Shown here: piece after piece, positions 16,232 to 25,253 of the stretch
Layout of the letters: the number at the start of each line of letters is the position of its first letter
Position numbering within the stretch: position 1 is the stretch's first letter
Source of the DNA: Anaerolineae bacterium
GTDB lineage: Bacteria; Chloroflexota; Anaerolineae; 4572-78; J111
Direction of reading: 5' to 3'
Assembly (NCBI GenBank): GCA_023382535.1
Contig: JAHDWA010000010.1
Span: 176,925-240,924, forward strand
Length of the DNA stretch: 64,000 nucleotides
Notes under the pieces: model-generated
Seen by the model: only the letters and a program-made list of their open reading frames with translations
The model's database searches: none
Told to the model about the DNA's origin: nothing
Made by a program: the position numbers and the translations under genes

Positions 16232-19198
16232 GTGGCGAGGTATAACTCGACTCGAACCCGAATATTTTTCTGGGCCATCCTTTTGACGGTTCTGCTGTTA
16301 AGCCTGCCTCTCGGCTTATCCACGTCTGTTGTCAGCCAAAGCTCCGGCAACCTGATCATCAACGAGTTTGTGGCCGCCAATCAAACCGGCCTGACTGATG
16401 AGGATGGGGACCATTCCGATTGGATCGAACTTTACAACCAGGGCGAACAAGCCATCAACCTGGCCGGATGGTCATTGACCGACGATCCCGCTCAGCCGGA
16501 AAAGTGGCCTCTTCCTGAAATCACGCTGGGCAGTCACGACTATCTGCTCGTCTTTGCTTCCGGCAAAGATCGCGCCTCGACGCAACCCGGCTCAGAACTC
16601 CATGCCAACTTTAAACTTGATCGAAAAGGAGAATTTCTCGGGCTTTACAATATTTTTGAAGATCAATTTATGGATGTGGCCGGCTTGGCTACCGCTGCTC
16701 AACCAGAAGGAGAATCGGACCAGGAGTTTCCTGAGCAGCTTGACGATGTGTCGTACGGCCGCGCCCATCACGCCGCCGAGAAACTGGCTTACGGTTATTT
16801 CCAGGCTCCCACCCCCGGCCAACCCAACGACGAAGCCTCAGGGTGGGCTGGTCTGGTCAGCCCGGTCACTTTCAGCGTCGAGCGGGGTTATTACGAAACA
16901 CCTTTCAGCCTTGAGTTAACGACTGCCATTCCTGATGCCACTGTTCGCTACACCACGGATGGGAGTGAGCCAACCGAGACCAGGGGAGCGGTTTATACCG
17001 CGCCCTTGACCATCACTGGCACCAGCCTGGTACGCGCCGCCGCTTTCAAGCCAGGTTTCAAAGCCTCATCGGTTAATACCCACAGTTACATTTTTCTGGA
17101 CGATGTCCTGGCGCAGCCCAAAAATCCCCCTGGCTTTCCCAAAACATGGGGCGGCTACGAAGGCTCCCCGGTGCAGGCCGACTATGAGCTGGACCCGGAG
17201 GTGGTCAACGATCCTCGCTATAGGGATGTCATCAAAGAGGCGCTCCAGGCCATCCCAACCCTATCCCTGGTGACCGATATGCCCAGTTTCCACCATCTTT
17301 ACGCCAATCCTGGGCGGAGAGGTCGGGCCTGGGAGCGACCCGTCTCCGTGGAGTTAATTGATGCCCGTCAGAACCAACCCGGCTTTCAAATTAATGCCGG
17401 ATTGAGAATGCATGGCGAGTTGGGCCGGTCGGAGAATATTCCCAAGCACCCGCTGCGGCTTTTCTTCAGGAGCGAGTACGGGGCGGCCAAGCTCCACTAT
17501 CCTCTCTTTCCCGGCTCTCCGGTTGGCGAATTTGATACCCTCATCCTGCGCAGCGGGGTCAACCGAAGTTACGCCGGCTTTCCCAAATGGCCGGAGGATC
17601 TGAAGCTGACCACGTATACCCGCGACGAGTGGCTGCGCGCCTCGCAACTGGCCGTATCCGGTTTTGGATCGCGAGGCACATTTGTCCATCTCTACCTGAA
17701 TGGCCTGTATTGGGGCTTGTACAATATCGCCGAAAGGCCGGACGAAGCGTTTATGTCGGCCTATTTTGGCGGTGAGAAAGAGGATTGGCAGGTTGTTGAC
17801 CACGATACCACCGTCAGTAACTCCAGTGAGCGCTTTAAAGCCCTCCACCAACTGGCCCGTGAAGGTCACTTAGAAGACCCCCAAAAATATGCCGCTATCC
17901 AAAGCTATCTTGACATCCCTCACTTCATTGATTATCTCATCTTAAACTGGTACAGCGGCAATCTGGATTGGGGTTTTAATAACTGGTTTGCGGCCGTGCA
18001 GAACCCGGCCGGCCAGGTGAGATATTTTGTCTGGGATGGGGAACGGACCTGGTTTGAGGGCGCAGAAATTTATATGGAATATGATGGCTATGAAGGACAG
18101 CCTAACCTGGTTAAACCGCTCTTTAAGGCCCTGCTGAAGAACCCTGATTTCAGAGTAGAACTGGCTGACCGGATGCACCGGCATTTGTTTAACGACGGCC
18201 CTCTATCCGATGCCAACTCGCAGGCCCGCTGGTTGAGCCTTAATCAAGCAATTGAGCCGGCCATTATCGGCGAATCCGCTCGCTGGGGCGATACCCGCTT
18301 CGAGACCCCCTTGACCCAGGAGGATTGGATCAAAGCCAGAGACGATGTGTTGAGGCAGATGGAGGGCAACGCCGCGCGGTTGATTACCCTGGCCCGTGAG
18401 GCGGGTTACTACCCCAAAATTGATCCGCCTATCTTGAGCCAGCCAGGTGGCCCGGTCGCTCCCGGCGCTATCGTGACCATGAGCGGGCCTGCTCCCGGAC
18501 AGGGCGCAATTTTTTACACCACCGACGGTTCTGATCCCCGCCAGCCGGTGACCGGGGCCATTGCGCCCACAGCCGCCATTTACCGCGCGCCTCTGGTCCT
18601 GGCCACCACCACTCACCTCAAGGCTCGTGTATTCGGTGGAGGTGTTTGGAGTGCACTTGGCGAAGCTGTCTTTACTATTGAGAGTGAGGCCAGTAGTCAC
18701 CTGCAGATTACCGAAATCATGTACAACCCGATAGGCGGCGATGATTATGAATTTCTCGAATTGAAGAATACTGGCCAAGTCGGGTTCGACCTCTCGCGCC
18801 TGGCCTTCGTTGAAGGTATTCGCTTCACCTTCCCGCCCAATGCTGCCCCTCTCGCTCCCAATCAATTAATCGTGTTGGTTCGCAATCCGGTGGCTTTTGC
18901 CCAAAGATACCCCGGCGTCCGTGTGGATGGAGTCTACGAGGGACAACTTTCCAACAAAGGTGAGACCATCAGCCTGAAAGACGATCATAGCCGGATCATG
19001 GTCTCGCTGACATATGACGATGAGAACGGCTGGCCGGTAAGCGCAGATGGCTGGGGGGATTCCCTGGTAATGGTTAATGAGGCGCAGGACCCCAACGACC
19101 CGGCAAATTGGCGAGCCAGTGTCAATCCCAATGGCTCGCCGGGACCGGATAAGCCTCATGAAAGTTTCTATTACAAGGCCTGGTTCAAAAACCCGTGA
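16232..19198 (+). CDS. Secreted CotH-kinase-family protein with lamin-tail and chitobiase C-terminal domains
   Basis: This 988-residue protein has an N-terminal signal sequence (IFFWAILLTVLLLSLPLGLS). Domains in order are a lamin-tail domain (about 40-170, LIINEFVAANQTG, SDWIELYNQGEQAINLAGW), a CHB_HEX_C domain (about 205-285, RYTTDGSEPTE), a CotH-like region (about 340-700, INAGLRMHGELGRSENIPKHPL, YLNGLYWGLYNIAERPDE, YFVWDGERTWFEG), a second CHB_HEX_C domain (IFYTTDGSDPRQP) and a second lamin-tail domain (LQITEIMYNPIGGDDYEFLEL). CotH proteins are atypical protein kinases in spore coats; secreted bacterial relatives are uncharacterised. The start is GTG at 16232 with no strong ribosome site, 27 bases after the TolB-like gene, so translation may be coupled. 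It is probably a surface structural or wall-modifying protein of the ECF module. Confidence 0.88.
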   Translation: MARYNSTRTRIFFWAILLTVLLLSLPLGLSTSVVSQSSGNLIINEFVAANQTGLTDEDGDHSDWIELYNQGEQAINLAGWSLTDDPAQPEKWPLPEITLGSHDYLLVFASGKDRASTQPGSELHANFKLDRKGEFLGLYNIFEDQFMDVAGLATAAQPEGESDQEFPEQLDDVSYGRAHHAAEKLAYGYFQAPTPGQPNDEASGWAGLVSPVTFSVERGYYETPFSLELTTAIPDATVRYTTDGSEPTETRGAVYTAPLTITGTSLVRAAAFKPGFKASSVNTHSYIFLDDVLAQPKNPPGFPKTWGGYEGSPVQADYELDPEVVNDPRYRDVIKEALQAIPTLSLVTDMPSFHHLYANPGRRGRAWERPVSVELIDARQNQPGFQINAGLRMHGELGRSENIPKHPLRLFFRSEYGAAKLHYPLFPGSPVGEFDTLILRSGVNRSYAGFPKWPEDLKLTTYTRDEWLRASQLAVSGFGSRGTFVHLYLNGLYWGLYNIAERPDEAFMSAYFGGEKEDWQVVDHDTTVSNSSERFKALHQLAREGHLEDPQKYAAIQSYLDIPHFIDYLILNWYSGNLDWGFNNWFAAVQNPAGQVRYFVWDGERTWFEGAEIYMEYDGYEGQPNLVKPLFKALLKNPDFRVELADRMHRHLFNDGPLSDANSQARWLSLNQAIEPAIIGESARWGDTRFETPLTQEDWIKARDDVLRQMEGNAARLITLAREAGYYPKIDPPILSQPGGPVAPGAIVTMSGPAPGQGAIFYTTDGSDPRQPVTGAIAPTAAIYRAPLVLATTTHLKARVFGGGVWSALGEAVFTIESEASSHLQITEIMYNPIGGDDYEFLELKNTGQVGFDLSRLAFVEGIRFTFPPNAAPLAPNQLIVLVRNPVAFAQRYPGVRVDGVYEGQLSNKGETISLKDDHSRIMVSLTYDDENGWPVSADGWGDSLVMVNEAQDPNDPANWRASVNPNGSPGPDKPHESFYYKAWFKNP

Positions 19199-19402
19199 AG
19201 TTTGATTGGTATGGGAGATGTCCCGTTTAACCTGAGTAACCCGCCAGGGCTAAGCACAAGCAGGTTCCCGCGTTAGAGAACTGCTACAGCCCATAACCCG
19301 ATTTGGGCAAGCGAACATTGAGCGCCAGGAATAAGGGTACTATTAAGGGAGGAATAAATATCGCCCAGATGGGCGATAAACAATAACATGTTCTAAGGTA
19401 TA
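19199..19402. other. Intergenic region ahead of the histidine kinase
   Basis: About 200 bases between two plus-strand genes. It contains the palindrome at 19359-19378 and a TATAAT box at 19399. I see no small gene or RNA in the first 150 bases. Confidence 0.5.
19359..19378. promoter_or_regulatory. Palindrome (operator-like) upstream of the histidine kinase
   Basis: TATCGCCC-AGAT-GGGCGATA is a perfect inverted repeat with 8-bp arms. It ends 20 bases before a consensus TATAAT (19399-19404), so it covers the -35 to -55 zone where an activator or repressor would bind. There is no T-run on either strand, arguing against a terminator. Confidence 0.5.
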
Positions 19403-19468
19403 ATGGCATGGTGGGTAAACCGCAGGAGGGAGTTATTCCTTACATGGGGGGTAACAAAAGAGAGTAAT

Positions 19469-20485
19469 ATGTGGGAACAAGCATTGGAAGTAAAAGCTGG
19501 CCGGGGGCAGGCCAGATCAGCTTGGTATAAAAGCGAATTGCAGTTCCGGGGCTTGCTGGAAAAACTCCCTGCCGGAGCGTACACCTGCGATACCCAGGGC
19601 TTGATCACGTATTTTAATCGTCATGCCGTCCAGCTTTGGGGTCGTGCTCCAAAGTTGAATGACCCCGTGGACCGGTTCTGCGGCTCGTTTAAGCTCTTTG
19701 CAGCAGATGGAACACCGCTGACACACGACCAGTGCTGGATGGCCCTGGCGCTGCGGACAGGCCAAGAATATAACGGGGACGAGATCGTTAATGCCCGTCT
19801 ATATGAAGTTGAACAGCAAGCCCGAGCTGAAGCCGAGGCTGCCCAGCAGCGGTTGGCGCTCCTGGCCGAGATGCGCGAGCGTAACCGGCTGGCCCAGGAA
19901 CTGCACGATACGGTCGCCCAGGCCCTGGGGTACTTAAACTTGAAGATTGGGATGATGAGCATCTCGCTCAATAGCGGCGAGGTGGATACCGCCAGGGCAA
20001 ACCTGCAAGAGTTGAAGCAGGTCATTGGTGAAACCTATACCGATGTCCGTGAGGAGATTTTTAATCTACGGGCCAAGGTGATGTCGGGGATGAGCTTTAT
20101 GGAGGTGCTGGACCGGTACATCACTAAGTACCGCCGCTTTTACAACCTGGACATCGCGTTGATTCAGGAAGCTGATCCGGCCCTCTTTGAATTCCCGCCC
20201 GAAGTAATCACCCAGCTCATCCGTACGATCCAGGAGGCCTTAATTAATGTTCGCAAACACACCCAGGTAAGCAGGGCTACTATTCGCCTGGGCCAGGAGG
20301 CCGGTTATATCTGGATTATCATTGAAGATGAAGGTCAGGGTTTTGATCTGGAGCAAGCCAAAGAAAAGACGTCGAGTTTTGGTCTGCAAATTATGCGTGA
20401 ACGGGTCGAGAGTGTGGGGGGCAGCCTGGAAGTGAACACTGCGCCGGGCCAGGGCACCCGGATAATCCTGCGTTATGCCCTATGA
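19469..20485 (+). CDS. Histidine kinase of the NarL-type (HisKA_3) family with PAS domain
   Basis: A 338-residue soluble kinase, counted from the ATG at 19469. An ATG 66 bases upstream is in frame but lies inside the TATAAT box, so it is unlikely. Residues 20-115 are a PAS-like sensor (FRGLLEKLPAGAYTCDTQGLITYFN), then a coiled coil (EQQARAEAEAAQQRL), then the HisKA_3 box NRLAQELHDTVAQALG with phospho-His146. The C-terminal ATPase has TIQEALINVRKHTQ, IEDEGQGFD and SFGLQIMRERVESVGGSLEV. No membrane helix is present, so it senses a cytoplasmic signal. No cognate response regulator is adjacent. A seven-codon frame (19444-19467) ends one base before this start. Confidence 0.9.
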   Translation: MWEQALEVKAGRGQARSAWYKSELQFRGLLEKLPAGAYTCDTQGLITYFNRHAVQLWGRAPKLNDPVDRFCGSFKLFAADGTPLTHDQCWMALALRTGQEYNGDEIVNARLYEVEQQARAEAEAAQQRLALLAEMRERNRLAQELHDTVAQALGYLNLKIGMMSISLNSGEVDTARANLQELKQVIGETYTDVREEIFNLRAKVMSGMSFMEVLDRYITKYRRFYNLDIALIQEADPALFEFPPEVITQLIRTIQEALINVRKHTQVSRATIRLGQEAGYIWIIIEDEGQGFDLEQAKEKTSSFGLQIMRERVESVGGSLEVNTAPGQGTRIILRYAL

Positions 20486-20730
20486 ATGAACTGAAGGAGG
20501 AAGATTACTCCGGCTCTGCCGACAAGACGTTGGGAGATTATACGATCCCCGGGCTTAAAACGCTTGCCGATAAGATTGCCGCGGCTTCTAACAAGGGCAC
20601 GTTGTTCTTCCTGGCTGAAGAAATTGATTTACTCCTGATTGACTGCATAAAAAAGAAAGGGGCATTGCCTACCTCGGTGGAGTTGGAGGCCATTATCCTT
20701 CAGGCGGCTCAAAAAGTAGCCAGCAAGTAA
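20482..20730 (+). CDS. Small protein of unknown function coupled to the histidine kinase
   Basis: An 82-residue acidic protein whose ATG overlaps the kinase stop by four bases (ATGA). I do not recognise a family. It is predicted mostly helical, without Cys pairs, signal peptide or membrane helix; the middle (GTLFFLAEEIDLLLIDCIKKKGALP) is amphipathic. Translational coupling suggests it acts with the kinase, perhaps as an accessory or antagonist; this is inference. Confidence 0.7.
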   Translation: MNELKEEDYSGSADKTLGDYTIPGLKTLADKIAAASNKGTLFFLAEEIDLLLIDCIKKKGALPTSVELEAIILQAAQKVASK

Positions 20731-20782
20731 CCTCTTAAAGAGGCAAACGTGAACAAAGGAAAAAAGGAAGTCAACGAAGCTG

Positions 20783-23617
20783 CTATGACCTTTTAAAGAT
20801 CAGCGGCAGATAAATTTTGTCCTCATCTTCCTCAGGGTTTGCTGGCTCATTGAGGAAAGTGCAGGTAATTTGTTGACCTGCTTGCACCGGGATGTCAACC
20901 CCCGTAAAGTAAAATATGTCGCCTCCGTTAAATACCTCCGGGTAAAACCAGTCGTCTCCGGCGATGTGGCACCTGACGCTAATCAAGTCCCAAGAGCCAT
21001 CCCGGGGGAACGAGCGCCCATCTTCGCGCACACTGTACGACTCAGGCGGCAGGTCGGCAAACGTTCGGGACTCACCCGGGGCCAACTTGAATTCTCCCAA
21101 ACCATCGTAAAAGGCAAACTGATGCCCTGGTTGAGCGGCCGGGGCCTCTTTAACGATCGTGAGCGAGCCGTTACTGTCGTTTTGGTAGCGAACCAAAGCA
21201 AAGTCGCCGTTGCTTTCACCTGCCGCCACAATCCGCCGATCAGATTGTAACCCGACAGCATAAGCAGTGTCAATGCCTTTGAGGGGGGTAATAACTTTAC
21301 CCCCATTGCCGAAGCTGGCGTCCAGATTGCCCTTGCTGTCGTAGCGGGCTAAGGCGAAGTCGTTGTTGCTCGTTCCGGCGACTACAATCTTGCCATCGGC
21401 CTGGATAGCAACGCCCCGAGCAGAATCTGTCCCATTGTTAAAGTCGGTAGTTACCTTGCCGCCGTTTCCAAAGGTGGGGTCCAGGCTGCCCTCGTCGCTG
21501 TCGTAGCGAGCTAGGGCGAAGTCGTCGTTGCTCGTTCCGGCGACTACAATCTTACCATCAGCCTGGATAGCAACGCCGTGAGCAGAATCTGTCCCATTGT
21601 TGAAGTCGGTAGTTACCTTGCCGTTGTTTCCGAAGGTGGGGTCCAGGCTGCCATTGCTTCTATAACGAACCAGGGCGAAGTCAGGATAGTATTCCCCTGA
21701 TGATGGATATGTCATCCCGGCGACTATAATCTTACCATTAGCCAGAATGGCAACGCCCTGAGCAGAATCTGTCCCATGGCTAAAGTCGGTAGTTACCTTG
21801 CCGCCGTTTCCGAAGTTGGGGTCCAGGCTGCCGTTGCTTCTATAACGGACCAGGGCGAAGTCAGGGTTGTATTCCTCTAGTGGATATGTTATCCCTGCTG
21901 CCAAAATTTTATTGTCAGGTTGAATCGCCATAGCGTTTGCAATACTTGATACGCCTATTTGGATAATTACTTTACCGTCCTGATCGAAGGTGGAGTCCGG
22001 GCTGCCGTTGCTGTTATAGCGGACCAGGATGAATTGCGACAGGGGCGGGTCGCCAACTAAAGATAGATCGCTACCCCCGGCGGCGACAATCTTGCCGTCG
22101 GCCTGGAGAGCGACAGAGTTAATCCTATCCCGATCACCGCCGACGTCAGTTGTTACTTTACCATCCCCGTCAAAGCTCTTATCCAGGCTGCCATTACCAT
22201 TGTAACGGGCCACCGCGAAATCATAATCCTGGCCAGAAATGTTTTCAAAGTCGCCGGTATCACTCGATCCCCCCACCAAAATCCTGCCGTCAGCCTGTAG
22301 GGCGATAGCCCTGCCGCTGTCTCTCCGGTTACCGATGACGGTGGTTAACTTACCATCGCCATCAAAGGCAGAATCCAGGCTGCCGCTGCTGGTGTAGCGA
22401 GCTAAGGCAAAAGTGATGTTGTTAGTCCCAACCGCCACAATCTTGCCGTTGGGTTGGAGGGCGACGGCGGTGGCAGTATCAGCGTGACCGGCAAAATCTG
22501 TATTGACTCTGCCATCGCCGCTAAAGGTGGCGTCCAGGGCGCCGTCTGGCTTGTAGCGGGCCAGGGCAAAGTTACGGCTGTCAGTAAAGAAGCCGGCGCC
22601 TGCGGCAATAATCTTGCCGTCTGGCTGAAGGCTGAGGGCATTGACCCCATCACCAAAATCGGTAATCACTTTGCCATCATCACTAAAAGTGGAGTCGAGG
22701 CTGCCATTGCTCTGGTACCGCGCCAGAGCAAAATCGTCGTCGTCCTTATGTCTGCTCCCGGCGACTACAATTTTGCCATCAGGCTGCAAGACAATGGCAT
22801 TGGCTTTATCAGCGCCGCCAAAGTCGGTGGTGACTATACTCCCGCTGCCAAAGTCGGGGTCCAGGCTGCCGTTTGGTCTATAGCGAACCACGCTAAAGTT
22901 GTCGCTGCTCGAAGCGGTATGGCTGGTCCCCGCGGCCAGGATTTTGCCGTCAGCTTGGATGGCAACGGCATTGGCCCCCCCAAAAGTACCCACCTGGGTC
23001 TTGACAATCCCATCGTCGTTAAAGCTGGCATCCAATGTGCCGTTGCTGTTGTAGCGCACCAGGGCGAAGGTGGAAGAGCTATAACCGGCCACTACCATCT
23101 TGCCGTCAGCTTGAAGGGCGACGGCGTAAGCAGCGTCACCCTCGTCACCTAAATCAGTAACAGCTATACCATCGCCGCTAAAGGTGGAATCCAATAGACC
23201 ATTACTCTGATAACGGACCACCACAAAGTCACCATTGCCCGTGCCTGCGACGACAATCTTGCCGTCAGGCTGCAGAGCCATAGCCGCTGCAAAGTCATCG
23301 GAGGGGCTTATAGAGGTAGTCACAATGCCATTGTCGCTAAAGGTAGGGTCAAGCAGTCCGTTATCTTGATAGCGCGCCAGGGCGAAATTGTAGGTGCGGC
23401 CATTAAAACTATAACCGGCAACCACAAGCTTGCCGTCAGCCTGAACGACAGCAGCCGTAGCTGCGCTATTACCGAAACCAAAATCCGTCGTAACCTTACC
23501 CTGGCTACCAAAAGTTGGATCGAGGTCGCCGGGGCTGTCCGCCCGGACCTCCAGGCTTGGAACCAGGCTTAAGAGTGTGCCAAGACATAAAGTGAGGAAA
23601 AAATATTTGGTTTTCAT
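20783..23617 (-). CDS. Secreted delta-60 repeat (beta-propeller-like) surface protein
   Basis: A 944-residue protein starting at the ATG at 23617 after AAAGGAA. A signal peptide follows (KTKYFFLTLCLGTLLSL...VRA). Fourteen delta-60 repeats of about 56 residues follow, each with a core like ALQADGKIVVAG and a connector like GSLDPTFGNGGKVTTDF. Fourteen units would suit two seven-bladed propellers. Two neighbouring units (about 21340-21600) are nearly identical in DNA, showing recent tandem duplication. After the repeats comes a beta-sandwich domain (GSLTIVKEAPAAQPG...CTFLNEPA). The protein ends EDEDKIYLPLIFKRS, a tail like that on many Chloroflexota exported proteins. Its role is probably adhesion or surface layer; unknown experimentally. 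Confidence 0.9.
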   Translation of the reverse strand: MKTKYFFLTLCLGTLLSLVPSLEVRADSPGDLDPTFGSQGKVTTDFGFGNSAATAAVVQADGKLVVAGYSFNGRTYNFALARYQDNGLLDPTFSDNGIVTTSISPSDDFAAAMALQPDGKIVVAGTGNGDFVVVRYQSNGLLDSTFSGDGIAVTDLGDEGDAAYAVALQADGKMVVAGYSSSTFALVRYNSNGTLDASFNDDGIVKTQVGTFGGANAVAIQADGKILAAGTSHTASSSDNFSVVRYRPNGSLDPDFGSGSIVTTDFGGADKANAIVLQPDGKIVVAGSRHKDDDDFALARYQSNGSLDSTFSDDGKVITDFGDGVNALSLQPDGKIIAAGAGFFTDSRNFALARYKPDGALDATFSGDGRVNTDFAGHADTATAVALQPNGKIVAVGTNNITFALARYTSSGSLDSAFDGDGKLTTVIGNRRDSGRAIALQADGRILVGGSSDTGDFENISGQDYDFAVARYNGNGSLDKSFDGDGKVTTDVGGDRDRINSVALQADGKIVAAGGSDLSLVGDPPLSQFILVRYNSNGSPDSTFDQDGKVIIQIGVSSIANAMAIQPDNKILAAGITYPLEEYNPDFALVRYRSNGSLDPNFGNGGKVTTDFSHGTDSAQGVAILANGKIIVAGMTYPSSGEYYPDFALVRYRSNGSLDPTFGNNGKVTTDFNNGTDSAHGVAIQADGKIVVAGTSNDDFALARYDSDEGSLDPTFGNGGKVTTDFNNGTDSARGVAIQADGKIVVAGTSNNDFALARYDSKGNLDASFGNGGKVITPLKGIDTAYAVGLQSDRRIVAAGESNGDFALVRYQNDSNGSLTIVKEAPAAQPGHQFAFYDGLGEFKLAPGESRTFADLPPESYSVREDGRSFPRDGSWDLISVRCHIAGDDWFYPEVFNGGDIFYFTGVDIPVQAGQQITCTFLNEPANPEEDEDKIYLPLIFKRS

Positions 23618-24008
23618 GGGAGTTCCTTTCTTGATAGGGCTGTAAATCAAAGTTATTGAGGTAGAACTGCGGGGTAACCGGAGCGAAGACTCCAAACATC
23701 AACTGATGTCCAAAGTGGGGAATGGAAAATTTGTTCTTGCCTAAAGATCAGCTCGTTATATTCACTTGGTTAGTCTAAGCTTAACAAATTTTACTAACTA
23801 AAGCCCAAAAGTCAGTCTTCTGATTTCAGGCGTAAAGATGAGGAGTTGAGGCAGGGATCAATTTCAATAGGGGTATTTCTTGAGGAATTATGTTGCGATT
23901 GAACGACTCATTCTGGGGAATAAAACTGTGTGGAAGTTCTAAAAGTGGTGCCCTCTGTACTTAGAAGACCTCTTTGTTCATTATAACCAATAGCCGCAGC
24001 CAAATCTA

Positions 24009-24022
24009 GTGACAAATGTCAC
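24009..24022. promoter_or_regulatory. Short palindrome GTGACA-AA-TGTCAC
   Basis: Six-bp perfect arms around AA, with TATACT seven bases downstream (24030-24035). It resembles a CRP/FNR-like half-site pair (TGTCACA on one side) but the spacing is much shorter than the classical six-base gap. It could be a repressor site over a weak promoter. Confidence 0.3.
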
Positions 24023-24084
24023 AAATTAGTATACTTCTCTAAATCTTGATGTGTCGGCCAGAGCCATGGCAGGTTGATGATGGA

Positions 24085-24113
24085 TTGTCAGGGGGGGAGA
24101 AGGGTGATACAAT
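24085..24113 (+). promoter_or_regulatory. Sigma-70-type promoter of the EEP-hydrolase gene
   Basis: TTGTCA (24085-24090), a 17-base spacer and TACAAT (24108-24113) predict a start near 24120, about 52 bases ahead of the ATG at 24172. Confidence 0.6.
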
Positions 24114-24171
24114 GGTACACCGTCTGATTAGTATCAGGGGGGATTATTGATAGATGACCGGGATTTGAAAG

Positions 24172-25182
24172 ATGGATTATAAAGATTATCCGCGCGGCGT
24201 TGTTGAAGATATTGTCCGGCTGCGGCGGCGAATCGAGCGGTCGGGCTTACCCCCTAAACGGGTTGATGCCAACCTGCTGATTGGCACCTGGAATATCAGG
24301 GGGTTTGGACAAGTCTACCAACAGTGGGGAGAGAATCCCGGCAGCCCCAAGCGCAACTTGCGGGCTATGGCTTATATCGCCGAAATTGTGAAATGTTTTG
24401 ACGTTATCGCCGTGCAGGAAGTCAAGTGGGATACGTCGGGGCTGCGGCTGTTACAGGAAGAGTTTCTGGGGCAGCAGTGGGGGGTGATCCTGAGCGATGT
24501 TTGCGCCGGCCCCAGGGGTAACAGCGAGAGGTTGACGTTTATCTACGACAAGCGGCGGGTGCAGCCATCGGGTCTGGCCGGAGAGATTGTGCTTCCCCCC
24601 ACCGACGCCGGAGACCCCGTGCAGCAATTCGACCGCACGCCTTATGTGGTAGGTTTTCAGGCGGGCCGGGAGCGGTTTGCGCTCCTGACAGCGCATATCA
24701 AGTACGGGGATAACCCGGCAGGCCGGGTAGGAGAAATCCAGGCCCTGGCCCGGTACACTGCCGCCGTGCTGCGAGACCGGGCTAAAAGTGGGGGTGAAGA
24801 GCGTAACCTGATCGTACTGGGAGATTTTAATATTGATGATCGTGGGGATAATCCCTTGTTTCAAGCCTTCGTCTCGACGGGCCTGGTAGTGCCCGCCCCG
24901 TTATTGAACTTGAAGACCACCTATGCCACCAAACCAAAATTCTACGATCAGATTGCCTGGTTCATGGGCGATCTGGACTTACTGACCGGCGAAAAGGCGG
25001 GCGTGATCAATTTCGCCGGGGCCGTGTATCGGGAACTGGTTCCGCTGCAGATGTCTTTTAGAGTGTCTGATCACTTCCCCTTGTGGGTCGAATTTGTCAT
25101 AGACCGAAGCGCCGAACAGATGGCTCATACCCTGGGCGTGGACCCGGCCATGCCCGATCCTTTTAGCCTGGTACCAGATTGA
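24172..25182 (+). CDS. Endonuclease/exonuclease/phosphatase (EEP) family hydrolase
   Basis: A 336-residue metal-dependent phosphoesterase of the DNase I-like fold, cytoplasmic (no signal peptide). The core motifs are in order: IGTWNIRGFG (Asn41, metal site), VIAVQEVKW (Glu83), ERLTFIYDKRR, LLTAHIKYGD (catalytic His), IVLGDFNIDD (Asp-x-Asn), YDQIAWF and VSDHFPLWVEF (terminal Asp-His). All expected catalytic residues are present. The family cuts DNA, RNA, phosphoinositides or sphingomyelin; the substrate cannot be assigned. The start has only a weak ribosome site. The downstream gene starts 71 bases later on the same strand. Confidence 0.88.
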   Translation: MDYKDYPRGVVEDIVRLRRRIERSGLPPKRVDANLLIGTWNIRGFGQVYQQWGENPGSPKRNLRAMAYIAEIVKCFDVIAVQEVKWDTSGLRLLQEEFLGQQWGVILSDVCAGPRGNSERLTFIYDKRRVQPSGLAGEIVLPPTDAGDPVQQFDRTPYVVGFQAGRERFALLTAHIKYGDNPAGRVGEIQALARYTAAVLRDRAKSGGEERNLIVLGDFNIDDRGDNPLFQAFVSTGLVVPAPLLNLKTTYATKPKFYDQIAWFMGDLDLLTGEKAGVINFAGAVYRELVPLQMSFRVSDHFPLWVEFVIDRSAEQMAHTLGVDPAMPDPFSLVPD

Positions 25183-25253
25183 TCCGGTCAAATCTATCCA
25201 GGAGATGCGGTCTGGTTGAAAAAGAAAATTTAGAAATAAAGGAGACAAACCCC

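Larger units (their letters stand above)
23618..24171. other. Divergent intergenic region
   Basis: About 550 bases between the delta-60 gene and the EEP-hydrolase gene. It is AT-rich around 23740-24040 and holds a small palindrome (24009-24022) and a good plus-strand promoter (24085-24113). No convincing coding frame or RNA gene is seen. Confidence 0.55.

Noticed and set aside
20783..23617. CRISPR-like array in the repeat-rich region
   Set aside because: Repeats have about 170-base period, stay in one reading frame and encode delta-60 units; no palindromic direct repeats with unique spacers or cas genes.
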